Below the pieces are notes generated by a model. It had not been told where the DNA came from. It was given only the letters and a program-made list of their open reading frames with translations, and made no database searches. This document shows positions 1 through 9,302 of a DNA stretch of 46,448 bases, piece after piece. Origin of the DNA: Deltaproteobacteria bacterium. Its GTDB lineage: Bacteria; Myxococcota; XYA12-FULL-58-9; JAFGEK01. The first letter of the stretch is position 1. Every line of letters begins with the position of its first letter. The position numbers and the translations under genes were made by a program. Location: positions 1 through 46,448 of the forward strand of contig JAFGEK010000017.1 in assembly GCA_016931625.1 (NCBI GenBank), written 5' to 3'.

Positions 1-45
1 ATCTTATATTTAAAAGCATAAAAAAGATCTCTCACTACGTTCGAG

Positions 46-600
46 ATGACACCCATGTTTCGCCAGTATTTATTGAGAACTTACAAAGATACTAGCGAAC
101 ATGCCGTAAATTTTAAGAAAAATTTTGCTTTATTTAAGAAGGCATATCAATACGCAACAGATCCTGCGTCGGCTCTAAACCCTGGCAATCAGGCAGTCGT
201 GAAAAAAATGTCATGGGAGATAAATGAGCGTGAACGTGCTATCGATTATTCTATTCAGAATATCATTACAAATAGACAAGCAGTAGTTCGTTCTAATGGC
301 AATATGGACGAATTTAATGAAGATTTGAGCTATTCTCTCGAGATCAGCATTTACAATCAAAATGGTGAACAGAAATATAGCTTTATTTTCTATATAAATG
401 GTACATGTGAAGTAAAAGACTGGACGCAGAAAATTTCAGAAGATAGAAAAGAGACAGCAAAACTAGTCACTAACAACACTATTATTAAACAACAAATGCA
501 ACCAATTGCACCATTATTAAAAACTTTAACAATTAACTGCGATCGCATAGTTCCGCATGTTCGAAAGCAGTTGGCAGAATTTGAATGTCTGGCTGAGTGA
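46..600 (+). CDS. Hypothetical protein, 184 aa
   Basis: I do not recognise this protein. It has no signal peptide or membrane segment, is rich in Lys, Asn and Gln, and looks soluble and cytoplasmic. The reading frame is closed upstream by a stop at 19-21, so the start is the ATG at 46 or the ATG at 55. Neither has a visible Shine-Dalgarno sequence. The start lies in a stretch (positions 27-50) carrying an ATCTC...GAGAT mini inverted repeat, so the gene may have lost its original 5' end or its leader. Coding is plausible from length and composition alone, with no domain support. It stands alone, 339 bp before the ferredoxin gene. Confidence 0.55.
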   Translation: MTPMFRQYLLRTYKDTSEHAVNFKKNFALFKKAYQYATDPASALNPGNQAVVKKMSWEINERERAIDYSIQNIITNRQAVVRSNGNMDEFNEDLSYSLEISIYNQNGEQKYSFIFYINGTCEVKDWTQKISEDRKETAKLVTNNTIIKQQMQPIAPLLKTLTINCDRIVPHVRKQLAEFECLAE

Positions 601-666
601 CAGAATACTGATTCGCATAAGCTTAGAATCTTGGTTATATTTATTATAATGTTATATGGTTTCTGG

Positions 667-686
667 ATGCCCATTTACATGGGCAT
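667..686 (+). terminator. Perfect 8-bp hairpin, possible weak terminator
   Basis: ATGCCCAT and ATGGGCAT form a perfect 8-bp stem around a 4-nt loop, 66 bp after the hypothetical gene. No T-run follows on either strand (the plus strand continues AGGTAAAATAA), so a classical intrinsic terminator is doubtful. The rest of 601-850 is AT-rich and shows no gene. Confidence 0.3.
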
Positions 687-774
687 GAGGTAAAATAAAA
701 AAATGTCAAGCAAAAGATGTGTGTATGATCATGAGGCTTTCGCTTAGAATTATATAGTTTTATAAAGATAGATA

Positions 775-798
775 CATTAAGGGACACACCCTAAATTC
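775..798. repeat. Solo copy related to the MITE-like terminal repeat
   Basis: The sequence around GGGACACACCCTAAATT, preceded by ACATTAA, resembles the right terminal repeat of the palindromic element at 12172-12367 (ACATTTA followed by GGGACACCCCCTA). There is no second arm nearby, so this looks like a solitary end or a short REP-like unit. The call rests on visual similarity within this window only. Confidence 0.4.
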
Positions 799-856
799 GT
801 AAAAATAGTAACGTTTTTATTTACCTTAAATCTACTTGCTTGATTTTTATTTCGTG

Positions 857-921
857 CTAAAAGGCATTATTCACAAAACTCGGCACTAATGCGGGTTTGT
901 TTTAAGTGGCCTTTTAGTGCC
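857..921 (+). promoter_or_regulatory. Ferredoxin leader with two mutually exclusive hairpins
   Basis: Two perfect inverted repeats share a 3' strand just before the ferredoxin ribosome binding site. CTAAAAGGC (857-865) can pair with GCCTTTTAG (909-917). GGCACTAA (882-889) can pair with TTAGTGCC (914-921). The 3' arms overlap at TTAG, so only one helix can form at a time. The structure ends 6 nt before the GAGAGG ribosome binding site at 928-933. This geometry suits a translational switch, but no known riboswitch class was recognised. Confidence 0.35.
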
Positions 922-939
922 TTAAGTGAGAGGTTTTTC

Positions 940-1131
940 ATGGCTCGAAAAATTACTGAAGATTGCATTAGCTGTGGTGCTTGCGAAGCTGAGTGCCCAA
1001 ACCAAGCTATTTCGCAAGGTGACAGCATTTATGAAATCGATCCAACAAAATGCGATGAATGCGCCGGTAAAGATGAAGTTATGTGCGTCAGTGTTTGCCC
1101 AGTAGCTGATACTGCCATAGTGAAGGCTTAA
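940..1131 (+). CDS. 2[4Fe-4S] ferredoxin, Allochromatium-type spacing
   Basis: This is a 63-aa soluble electron carrier. Eight cysteines form two clusters. The first motif is C9-x2-C12-x2-C15-x3-C19-P. The second is C38-x2-C41-x7-C49-x3-C53-P, whose seven-residue insertion is the hallmark of Alvin-type low-potential ferredoxins. The ATG at 940 is chosen because GAGAGG lies at 928-933 with good spacing and the protein begins just before the first cluster. The frame stays open back to 889, but that extension has no ribosome binding site. It converges on nuoN with 10 bp between stops and lies in the same region as korDABC, so carrying electrons from that oxidoreductase to complex I is a reasonable inference. 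Confidence 0.93.
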   Translation: MARKITEDCISCGACEAECPNQAISQGDSIYEIDPTKCDECAGKDEVMCVSVCPVADTAIVKA

Positions 1132-1141
1132 CTATCTGTAA

Positions 1142-2707
1142 TTAAAATATTTTTGCTGACCAGCTAGCCATATCGGCGAGCGGTTGCCAAAAGATACCGA
1201 AAACAAGAGTCGCTGCGGCAAGCCCAAATGCCAAAAATGCCGCAGTACTCTTGCTTGTAATGTTAGGCTGTTCATTTTCATTGCGCTCAAGATACATGGC
1301 TTTAAGTACACGCGCATAAAAATAAAGCGAAATTACTGAATTAATAATGCCGACCAGGGCAAGGGCGACATACCAAAAACCACCATTTTTAATTAGTGCT
1401 GCAAAAAGATATAATTTGCCAATAAAGCCAGCAGTAGGCGGTAATCCAGCCAATGAAATTAAGAATATGGCCATGCATAATGCTAGCAATGGCGCACGTC
1501 GACCAAGTCCGCAAAAGGCACTAATATCTTCGCTACTATGCAATTGCACATTGTCACTTTTAGCGTCTTGAGCCTTTTGATAAGCACGATCAACTGCGGC
1601 GACAACAGCGAAAGCCCCAATATTCATGGCTAAATAAACCGCAAGATAAACAATTAGTGCCCCTATACCATCACTGCCACCAGCAACAACACCCATGAGT
1701 AAATAGCCTGCATGCGCTATACTTGAATATGCAAGCAGACGTTTAAGATTGTTCTGCCAAATCGCTGATAAATTGCCTAGCGTCATGGTTATACTAGCAA
1801 CAATACCTAATACTAAAACCCATGGTACCGCATGATTAAGCAACACCCTACCTGCATTAGCTGTATTTGGAAAAATTAAAAAGGTAATGCGCATTAAAAC
1901 CGCAAAACCCGCAGCTTTTGGAGCAACGGACAATAGCGCGGTAAATGGCGTTGGTGCGCCTTCATAAACGTCAGGACACCACATATGAAATGGTGCAGCC
2001 GCAATTTTAAACCCAATTCCAGTAAGCACAAATACAAAAGCAATTAAAGCAGCCCATTGACCAGCACTATTTTGCAAAGCTTGCGAGCCAACTATTGCAC
2101 GCCCTAGGGTGGATAGTGAAAGTTCTCCAAACAGACCAAACAACAGAGTAAAACCAAACAACATTACACCAGAAGCTACACCACCATATAATACGTACTT
2201 AAGACCAGCTTCGGCTGATCTGCCACTACGGTTATCAAAACCAGTAAGCAGGTATGATGCTAAACTTACTGTTTCGAGTGCTACAAAAATCATTAATAAA
2301 TGATTGGCGCTGGCTAATAAACACATGCCCAGGGTCAACAGCAGTAATAGACCATGATATTCAATGCGTCGTGAATCAGGTAATGATGGTTGATCAATAC
2401 CAAGAAATATAACCAATGTAGTGGCAATTATTACCAGTCCGCGTGAAAAAACTGAAAAGGGATCAAGAGTAATAAGGCCATTAAAAATTATTGGCCGATT
2501 GCTAATAAAAGCAAACCCGCCAGTAGCAAACAATAAAACTAATGCCGCGACCAAACCTAAGCCAGCCAATAGCGGAAAAATGATTTGCCTTTTTTTACCT
2601 TGGGGAGCGATCAATGCCTCAAGCAAAAATATTATAACCATGGTGGCTGCAATAATAAGTTCAGGCAGCACAAACATAAAACTGTCTATATTACCGATGC
2701 TATTCAC
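1142..2707 (-). CDS. nuoN: NADH-quinone oxidoreductase subunit N
   Basis: This is an antiporter-like membrane subunit of complex I that takes part in proton translocation. The 521-aa protein is almost entirely hydrophobic, with about 14 membrane segments. It carries the family's charged core: a lysine in LTGIGFKIAAAPFHMW, then PDVYEGAPTP, and the NLKRLLAYSSIAHAGY segment. The start is GTG at 2707, preceded by AGGAG six bases upstream. It is the last gene of the nuo operon, 13 bp after nuoM, and its stop faces the ferredoxin gene. The length is slightly above the common 480-500 aa. The family call is secure. Confidence 0.97.
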   Translation of the reverse strand: MNSIGNIDSFMFVLPELIIAATMVIIFLLEALIAPQGKKRQIIFPLLAGLGLVAALVLLFATGGFAFISNRPIIFNGLITLDPFSVFSRGLVIIATTLVIFLGIDQPSLPDSRRIEYHGLLLLLTLGMCLLASANHLLMIFVALETVSLASYLLTGFDNRSGRSAEAGLKYVLYGGVASGVMLFGFTLLFGLFGELSLSTLGRAIVGSQALQNSAGQWAALIAFVFVLTGIGFKIAAAPFHMWCPDVYEGAPTPFTALLSVAPKAAGFAVLMRITFLIFPNTANAGRVLLNHAVPWVLVLGIVASITMTLGNLSAIWQNNLKRLLAYSSIAHAGYLLMGVVAGGSDGIGALIVYLAVYLAMNIGAFAVVAAVDRAYQKAQDAKSDNVQLHSSEDISAFCGLGRRAPLLALCMAIFLISLAGLPPTAGFIGKLYLFAALIKNGGFWYVALALVGIINSVISLYFYARVLKAMYLERNENEQPNITSKSTAAFLAFGLAAATLVFGIFWQPLADMASWSAKIF

Positions 2708-2720
2708 TACACGCTCCTCA

Positions 2721-4340
2721 TTAAAGTCCGGTCATTAATCCAGTCTTTACTGCTAATGGTTGCACTAAAGCATGTAGTGTTTTGTTGATCAGATTAAGTA
2801 CCGGCATTGGATAAAAACCAAGGATAACCATAGCAGCAGCAAGCGGATATAATGTCATACGTTCGCGCCAATTGAGATCTGACAAGCCGACATATTTTTC
2901 GTTTGGTTTACCCAAAAACATGCGTTGCATTGTCCATAGATAATAGGCAGCTGTAATAATCACGCTGGTGGCAGCGATAATAGTTATTACTTTGAACACT
3001 GGGAACGAACCCATAAATACTAATATCTCAGATATAAAACCATTAAGACCTGGCAAACCTAACGAGGCCATGAATGCAAGACCGGTGATTGCGGCATACT
3101 CAGGCATAATTTTGGCAAGTCCGCCAAACCCTTCAATTTCACGGTGATGAGCGCGGTCATAAATAACGCCTGCTATTAAGAAGAGCGCCGCACTGATTAT
3201 ACCGTGGTTCCACATTTGATACACCGCGCCTGATATCCCCTGCGGGGTAAATGCGGCCATACCCAACAACACAAAACCCATATGACTAACTGACGAGTAA
3301 GCAATAAGTTTTTTGAGGTCTTTTTGCGCCATACAAACAAAGGCGGCATAAACTATGTTAATAACCCCAAAAATTGCTATAGCCCATTGCGCCCAAATAG
3401 TAGCATCTGGCAAAACTGCAAAATTAATTCGTAGCATGCCATAGGTACCCATCTTTAATAGAACACCTGCAAGTATGACTGAGATAGGTGTAGGCGCTTC
3501 AACATGAGCATCTGGCAACCATGTATGAAATGGAAACATCGGTACTTTGATCGCAAAAGCGATGAACATGCCAACCCAAATAACCTTAGTAAAAGGTAAT
3601 TCTAATATTGGCGACATTAGGGCAAACTTTTTCGCCTGGCTTGCCAGAGCCACTAGATTGAAAGTGTGCTCAGCTATAGTACCATCAACTAGCGCGGTTT
3701 TATCTGAAGCGAAATACAATGCTATCATACCTAAAAGCATCAACACTGAACCGGCTAGCGTATAAAGAAAGAATTTAATCGCTGCGTATTCACGACGTGG
3801 TCCACCCCAAATACCAATGAGAAAATACATTGGCAGAAGAACTAATTCCCAAAACACATAGAACAAGAAGAAATCAAGCGCACAGAAAACACCAAACATA
3901 CCAGTTTCAAGCAGCAACAATAACGCAAAGAAACCTGGTTGTTGGCGCCGTGAAAAATGCTTAGTATCGTCAGCGGCAATACCCCAAGGCATTGATGCAA
4001 TAACGGCAACGACTGAAACTATTGCAGTTAGCACCATCATTGAAATGCTAATGCCATCAATACCAACAAAATATTCTATGTTAAATGAGCGTATCCAGAT
4101 AAAATGATGCACAAATTGCATCTGGGTACTGCTTGAATCGAAGTTAGCCCACAAAATTACTGCCATTGCTAATGATGGTAGCGACGCCAGCAGTGCAAAT
4201 AAACGCGAGCAGTTATTCACTGTTTGTGGTGATAGCTGCAGCAATTTGCGTAGCATGAGTAAAAGACCAATAGCGCCGACACCAAATAGCGGCGAAAAGG
4301 TCATCCAAGTAAGAAGTGTTGACGTAGTTTGCATTGCCAT
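2721..4340 (-). CDS. nuoM: NADH-quinone oxidoreductase subunit M
   Basis: This is the second antiporter-like proton channel subunit of complex I, 539 aa with about 14 membrane helices. Family markers are the glutamate in FYVFWELVLLPMYFLIG, the lysine and histidine in KVPMFPFHTWLPDAH, and KKLIAYSSVSHMGF. The start is ATG at 4340; a second in-frame ATG two codons later is possible. It lies 15 bp after nuoL and 13 bp before nuoN in a continuous operon. The NuoM rather than NuoL or NuoN assignment follows from its motifs and its place between them. Confidence 0.97.
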   Translation of the reverse strand: MAMQTTSTLLTWMTFSPLFGVGAIGLLLMLRKLLQLSPQTVNNCSRLFALLASLPSLAMAVILWANFDSSSTQMQFVHHFIWIRSFNIEYFVGIDGISISMMVLTAIVSVVAVIASMPWGIAADDTKHFSRRQQPGFFALLLLLETGMFGVFCALDFFLFYVFWELVLLPMYFLIGIWGGPRREYAAIKFFLYTLAGSVLMLLGMIALYFASDKTALVDGTIAEHTFNLVALASQAKKFALMSPILELPFTKVIWVGMFIAFAIKVPMFPFHTWLPDAHVEAPTPISVILAGVLLKMGTYGMLRINFAVLPDATIWAQWAIAIFGVINIVYAAFVCMAQKDLKKLIAYSSVSHMGFVLLGMAAFTPQGISGAVYQMWNHGIISAALFLIAGVIYDRAHHREIEGFGGLAKIMPEYAAITGLAFMASLGLPGLNGFISEILVFMGSFPVFKVITIIAATSVIITAAYYLWTMQRMFLGKPNEKYVGLSDLNWRERMTLYPLAAAMVILGFYPMPVLNLINKTLHALVQPLAVKTGLMTGL

Positions 4341-4355
4341 GATTAATGAAAACCT

Positions 4356-6521
4356 TTAGCCATAAACGTCTATAAGAAAACGAGTTAACACTATAAGAAA
4401 AACTGCACCAATCGCTATGCCCATTAAATACTGAGACAATCGACCAGTTTGTATTTTGCGCACTTGATTACCAAAGCTGCGAATAGTCATACCAACTAAA
4501 TTGACAATACCATCGACTATATATGCATCGATAAGACCATCGATAACGGCAAATATGCGAGTTATTTTGCCAGTGAGGTTAACAACACCATCAATAATAT
4601 TTTTGTCCCACCAGGAAAAAAGACGCGAAGTAAACATAAAGCTTCTTACATAGGTAGCTTGATAAAACTCATCAACGTAATACTTGTTGTAAACTAAGCG
4701 ATTTAACCCTGGAAATCTTGCCAGTATACAGGCAGGTACTTGACTTTGGCGACCTCGATACATCCACCAGGCTAAGACTAAACCTACAGTGGCAACTGCA
4801 ATCGAACTAAGCATCAAAACAAGTTCTGCACTATGAGCTGCATGACCTTCAAGACGCTCAGGCAACTTTGCAGCATGTTCAAATACCGGTTCTAACCAAT
4901 GCTCTAGCCAAGGTGCCTTGCCCGTCCATAGTATAGGCAAACCAATAAATGAGGTTAATACCGCGCCAAGAGCAAGTACGATTAATACACTAGTTATAAC
5001 TTTAGGTTGTTCGCGAGGAGTGCTGTTGCTATGGCTTTCATGACTAGAGTGAGTTGCATCACCATTATGACCATGACCATGCGCTTCTACTTTGGCAACC
5101 GGGCCGGTGAAAGTCATAAAATACGAACGCCACATATAAAACGAGGTAAGCCCTGCGGCAATGAAGCCTAAGAGCCACGGCACGAACCCAGGCACTAATA
5201 AACTATTAGAGTTAAAAGCACGCCAAAGGATTTCGTCTTTTGAATAGAAACCAGCGGCAATAGGAAATCCCGAAATCGCTACACAAGCCAGCCAGTAAGT
5301 CCACCTGGTTATTGGCATAACCTTACCGAGCCCGCCCATTTTACGCATATCTTGTTCATGATGCATGGCCAAAATTACTGAACCTGCACCTAAAAACAAG
5401 CATGCTTTAAAAAATGCGTGAGTTAATAAATGATAAGTGCCCGCCCAAAAAGCACCAACGCCAACACCAATAAACATATAGCCTAGCTGTGATACGGTTG
5501 AGTAAGCGAGTACCTTTTTTATGTCGTATTGAGTAACACCTATAGTGGCAGCAAAAAGTGCGGTGACCGCACCAACAACTGCAACAATGGTCATTGCTAA
5601 CGGGCTATGCACATACATAAAATTCATACGTGCAATCATATAAACACCAGCGGTCACCATAGTCGCAGCATGAATAAGCGCTGAAACTGGTGTAGGGCCA
5701 GCCATTGCATCTGGCAACCATACATACAATGGAATTTGTGCACTTTTACCGGTGGCACCAATGAAAAAGAAAATACCTACCCAAGTAAAAATATCTAGGC
5801 CCCAGAGGGTTTTATCGGCATTGGCGGCGATCAATGATGATAGCTCGCGAAAAGTTACAGTATAGCCACTGCCAATTTGATAGCCAGAGTTACCAAATAC
5901 GCCACCAATTCCCCAAAAAAGAATAAAAAAGCCAATTATAAAACCAAAATCTCCAATGCGATTAACAATAAATGCTTTCATACCAGCTTTGGCGTTATTG
6001 ACGTCTTCATACCAAAAACCAATTAACAGATAAGAACAAAGCCCCACCCCTTCCCAACCGACAAACATTAATAAAATATTATCGGCCAACACCAATACCA
6101 GCATCGCAAACAAAAACAGATTGAGATAAGTAAAAAAGCGCCAAAAAGCTTGGTCATCAGCCATATAGCCTTTAGCGTATAGATGAATAAGTGAACCAAT
6201 TAGCGATACCGCTAGCACCATTACTGCTGATAAAGCATCTAGGGAAAAAGCCAGATCAACTTTTAAATATGAACCGATAACTATCCAATCGGTAACTTTA
6301 TGAACTAACACGCTGCCAGTAGGCGCATTATTAAGTTGCAATGCAGCTAATACAGCCACAACAAACGCCGCCCAAGGCAGAGCAATACTAATAGTTGCGA
6401 TAGCACCTTTGCCAAAAGCACGCTGCAAACGCATACCAAATAGGCCGTTTATTGCTGCACCAATTAAGGGCAATAACGGAATAAATGCGAGATATTTACT
6501 GTCGACGACGGTCACAGCCAT
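4356..6521 (-). CDS. nuoL: NADH-quinone oxidoreductase subunit L
   Basis: This is the distal antiporter-like subunit of complex I, whose C-terminal lateral helix runs along the membrane arm. The 721-aa protein has the NuoL signatures VGWEGVGLCSYLLIGFWYE and a lysine-free LPDAMAGPTPVSALIHAAT segment, then KKVLAYSTVSQLGYM. A His-rich loop with HGHGHNGDATHSSHESH lies between membrane segments around residue 480, followed by a long C-terminal extension holding the lateral helix. The length is larger than E. coli NuoL (613 aa), as is common in other phyla. Its ATG overlaps the nuoK stop by one base (TAATG), which indicates translational coupling. Confidence 0.97.
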   Translation of the reverse strand: MAVTVVDSKYLAFIPLLPLIGAAINGLFGMRLQRAFGKGAIATISIALPWAAFVVAVLAALQLNNAPTGSVLVHKVTDWIVIGSYLKVDLAFSLDALSAVMVLAVSLIGSLIHLYAKGYMADDQAFWRFFTYLNLFLFAMLVLVLADNILLMFVGWEGVGLCSYLLIGFWYEDVNNAKAGMKAFIVNRIGDFGFIIGFFILFWGIGGVFGNSGYQIGSGYTVTFRELSSLIAANADKTLWGLDIFTWVGIFFFIGATGKSAQIPLYVWLPDAMAGPTPVSALIHAATMVTAGVYMIARMNFMYVHSPLAMTIVAVVGAVTALFAATIGVTQYDIKKVLAYSTVSQLGYMFIGVGVGAFWAGTYHLLTHAFFKACLFLGAGSVILAMHHEQDMRKMGGLGKVMPITRWTYWLACVAISGFPIAAGFYSKDEILWRAFNSNSLLVPGFVPWLLGFIAAGLTSFYMWRSYFMTFTGPVAKVEAHGHGHNGDATHSSHESHSNSTPREQPKVITSVLIVLALGAVLTSFIGLPILWTGKAPWLEHWLEPVFEHAAKLPERLEGHAAHSAELVLMLSSIAVATVGLVLAWWMYRGRQSQVPACILARFPGLNRLVYNKYYVDEFYQATYVRSFMFTSRLFSWWDKNIIDGVVNLTGKITRIFAVIDGLIDAYIVDGIVNLVGMTIRSFGNQVRKIQTGRLSQYLMGIAIGAVFLIVLTRFLIDVYG

Positions 6522-6832
6522 TACCCCTTGAGAGTTTCAACGCGCTCGAGATCAACGCTACGCCAGCGGCGATGCACCGCTAAAATAAGTGCCAAACCAA
6601 CAACTGCCTCAGCAGCTGCTAATACAATAATAAAAAGGACAAAAGCTGCACCAATAATAATTTGATTGCTATAGCGGGCAAATGCCATCATGTTGATACC
6701 AGCAGCGTTTAATAAAAGCTCAATACCAATCAACACCGCTACTGCATTACGACGGGTAACCACAGTAATTAAGCCCAGCACAAAAAGTATCGCTGCCAGC
6801 ACGAGAAAATGTTGTAGCCCAACTTGCATCAT
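6521..6832 (-). CDS. nuoK: NADH-quinone oxidoreductase subunit K
   Basis: This is a three-helix membrane subunit of complex I (103 aa). It holds the conserved membrane glutamates in GIELLLNAAGINMMAF and in AAAEAVVGLALI, which lie on the proton path. The start is ATG at 6832; a second Met follows directly. It is placed between nuoJ (3 bp gap) and nuoL (1-bp overlap). Length and composition match the family exactly, so there is no realistic alternative. Confidence 0.96.
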   Translation of the reverse strand: MMQVGLQHFLVLAAILFVLGLITVVTRRNAVAVLIGIELLLNAAGINMMAFARYSNQIIIGAAFVLFIIVLAAAEAVVGLALILAVHRRWRSVDLERVETLKG

Positions 6833-6835
6833 GAC

Positions 6836-7363
6836 TTACTTCGCCTTGTTATCTATGTGATGATGACGACGAGCCAATGTTACCCCGCCAATAACCACCC
6901 CAAGTAAAATTAAGCCCACCACTATAAAAGGTAGCATTAAGTTACCTGATAACATCTCACCCAAACTAGCAGTAGTCGGCTCTGGTGTAGTTAAAGAAGA
7001 GCTTTGCCGCCAAGGAGTTAAAACTGCAATTGATACCAATAAAACCAGCAGAGCCCCGCCCATTAAAAGACCAATAGGCCATGAACCACTACGATTGCTT
7101 CGGTTTACAGTTTCGATATTAGAAGTAAGCATAACCGCAAAAAGCATAAGCACGAGAATGCCACCAACATAGACTAAAAGCTGCATAACCGCGACAAAAT
7201 CAGCGGCTAACATGCCATAGATTATCGCCACGCCAAAAAAGGTACCCAACAAAGCAAAAACCGCACGCACAATGTTATGAGAAAAAACCGCATACGCAGC
7301 TGTAGCAACCGTCGCTAAAGCAACACCATAAAAAATTAAATCGGGTATGGTTATATCATTCAT
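6836..7363 (-). CDS. nuoJ: NADH-quinone oxidoreductase subunit J
   Basis: This is a five-helix membrane subunit of complex I (175 aa). The segment DFVAVMQLLVYVGGILVLML is the conserved third helix, whose glycines form the pi-bulge involved in coupling. Its ATG overlaps the nuoI stop by four bases (ATGA), and nuoK follows after 3 bp. A poorly conserved hydrophilic loop (TPEPTTASLGEML) precedes the last helix, and the protein ends in a His-rich basic tail. Confidence 0.96.
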   Translation of the reverse strand: MNDITIPDLIFYGVALATVATAAYAVFSHNIVRAVFALLGTFFGVAIIYGMLAADFVAVMQLLVYVGGILVLMLFAVMLTSNIETVNRSNRSGSWPIGLLMGGALLVLLVSIAVLTPWRQSSSLTTPEPTTASLGEMLSGNLMLPFIVVGLILLGVVIGGVTLARRHHHIDNKAK

Positions 7364-8019
7364 GCCTTGCCTCGATCATCGCCAGCATCGGCACCAGAGT
7401 TCAAAACATTAGAAGCGTTATTTTCAGTGGACGCTGTATTTACAGCTTGTCGCTGCACCATAATTGTTTGGGACGCTGCAATCTGCTTAGCGCTGCGCTG
7501 TCCTTTGGCATTGGGCATTAGCCTTCGCAGTACTGAACCAGAAGGGGGACGTTTTACATTCGCATCTTCTTTTTTTACCATCTTAGCGACTGGCACTGAT
7601 TGTTCAACGAAGTGTAAAAGTAAGTTATCTATATTATAAGTACCGCCTTCAAATTCTCGCGTATGATGTATAGCCCCAGTCGGGCAACATTCTTCGCAAA
7701 AACCACAATGCATACAGAGACCAAAATCGATATCAAACTTATTAATTTGCCGATCTTTGCCTTTGCTTACCTCTATTTTTATGCATTTAAGCGGACAAGT
7801 ACGCTCACAAAGACCGCAACCAGTACAAAATTCAAGATCTACTTCAAGCAAACCACGTGAGCGTTCTGGTAGCATTGCCACAATTGGTTTGACTGTGCGA
7901 TCAGGATATTGCAGCGTAACTGGTTTGCGCAACAGATATGAGCCCGTAACCGCAAGACCGTCACTAAGACTTTTTACTGTGCGACCGATAGCAGCAAAAT
8001 ATTCGCGAATAGCGCCCAC
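7360..8019 (-). CDS. nuoI: NADH-quinone oxidoreductase subunit I (2x[4Fe-4S])
   Basis: This is the peripheral-arm subunit that carries clusters N6a and N6b and passes electrons towards NuoB. Two ferredoxin motifs are visible: C65-x2-C68-x2-C71-x3-C75-P and C102-x2-C105-x2-C108-x3-C112-P. The start is GTG at 8019, placed directly after the nuoH stop. The 219-aa protein has a C-terminal tail of about 60 residues rich in Ala, Asn and Ser that lies outside the conserved domain. In complexes without NuoEFG this subunit lies near the entry point for electrons and is the likely neighbour of a docking ferredoxin, which is inference here. Confidence 0.96.
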   Translation of the reverse strand: MGAIREYFAAIGRTVKSLSDGLAVTGSYLLRKPVTLQYPDRTVKPIVAMLPERSRGLLEVDLEFCTGCGLCERTCPLKCIKIEVSKGKDRQINKFDIDFGLCMHCGFCEECCPTGAIHHTREFEGGTYNIDNLLLHFVEQSVPVAKMVKKEDANVKRPPSGSVLRRLMPNAKGQRSAKQIAASQTIMVQRQAVNTASTENNASNVLNSGADAGDDRGKA

Positions 8020-9300
8020 TTATTTTGACTCCTCTTTTTTGCGAAAGGCACCGTAGTGGCGAACTTGCAGCTCGGGATCAAAAACACCTACTTGGCCACG
8101 AGCAAGATCAATTGAAATAGAGTCACCTACACTGCGTATATGATAAAACATGCGCTTAATAAAAAGCCCAACAAAAGCAAAACCCATCACTGTTGTTGCT
8201 ATACGCACTATATCATGGGCAAGCGAAGCCTCTGGTACTAACCAAATATACAAGGCGTTTGCCGCAAGCATCGTGAAAGATAAAGGTAAAAGGTAGCGAT
8301 AGCATAAGCTCATTAGTTGATCGACACGTAAACGTGGCAATGTCCAACGTAGCCATAAAACAACAAACGCGCCAAAGCTCGCTTTCGCAGCAAAAATTAT
8401 CGCACCAAAACCTTGCAGCAATATCGAGTTAGCTTGAGCATTGGCTTTAACACCAGGTATTTGCCAACCCCCGAAAAACAAGGCAGTAGCAATCGCGCTC
8501 ATTAAATAAACATTAGCGAATTCACCTAAGAAAAATCCACCAAAGCGCATACCAGAATATTCAACGTTATAACCTGCAACTAATTCGCTTTCGGCTTCAG
8601 GCAAGTCAAATGGTGTACGATTACCTTCGGCAACGGCAGCGGTGAAAAATAAAAAGAAACAAACAAAAGTAAATGGATTATAAAAAATATACCATTGCCA
8701 AGGCCAACCACCTTGTTGTGAAATAATGCTTTGTAGCGACAAAGAACCCGCCAATAGCGCAATAGACATCATAGATAAAACTGAAGGAACTTCATATGAG
8801 GCTACTTGCGCGGCTGAGCGTATACCACCTAACAATGCCCATTTATTATTCGATGACCAACCCGCCATCAAAACTCCAACGACGACGAGTGAAGTAATTG
8901 CAACCAAATACAAAATACCAACATTAAAATCAGTAGCGATTAAGAGCTGACCGAATGGAATAGTTGCAAAAGCACTAAACACACCAACTACTACCAAATA
9001 CGGAGCTAAACGAAATAAAGGTCGATCAGCTGCAGCAGGGATGATGTCTTCTTTAGTAATAAGCTTTACGCCATCTGCCATCCATTGCAAAAAACCAATG
9101 GGGCCAACTCGATTTGGCCCAATACGACTTTGCGTACGTCCAGCTACGCGGCGCTCTGCCCAAGTTAATACACCAGCTATTGTTAAGGCGATAATTGCAA
9201 CTAAGGCCGCAACAATAATAATCATTACCGCTGCAGTTACATCTGCCATTAAGCTACTGAAACCAAAAGTTGACACAATATATTGTGTTAATGCTTGCAT
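8020..9300 (-). CDS. nuoH: NADH-quinone oxidoreductase subunit H
   Basis: This membrane subunit forms part of the quinone chamber and links the two arms of complex I (426 aa, about 8 helices). Conserved family stretches are RRVAGRTQSRIGPNRVGP, DGVKLITKEDIIPA and FDLPEAESELVAGYNVEYS, which carry the acidic residues of the E-channel. The start is ATG at 9300, 2 bp after nuoD, and its stop abuts the GTG of nuoI. The C-terminal 40 residues are hydrophilic and end in a Lys/Glu-rich tail. Confidence 0.97.
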   Translation of the reverse strand: MQALTQYIVSTFGFSSLMADVTAAVMIIIVAALVAIIALTIAGVLTWAERRVAGRTQSRIGPNRVGPIGFLQWMADGVKLITKEDIIPAAADRPLFRLAPYLVVVGVFSAFATIPFGQLLIATDFNVGILYLVAITSLVVVGVLMAGWSSNNKWALLGGIRSAAQVASYEVPSVLSMMSIALLAGSLSLQSIISQQGGWPWQWYIFYNPFTFVCFFLFFTAAVAEGNRTPFDLPEAESELVAGYNVEYSGMRFGGFFLGEFANVYLMSAIATALFFGGWQIPGVKANAQANSILLQGFGAIIFAAKASFGAFVVLWLRWTLPRLRVDQLMSLCYRYLLPLSFTMLAANALYIWLVPEASLAHDIVRIATTVMGFAFVGLFIKRMFYHIRSVGDSISIDLARGQVGVFDPELQVRHYGAFRKKEESK

Positions 9301-9302
9301 GG

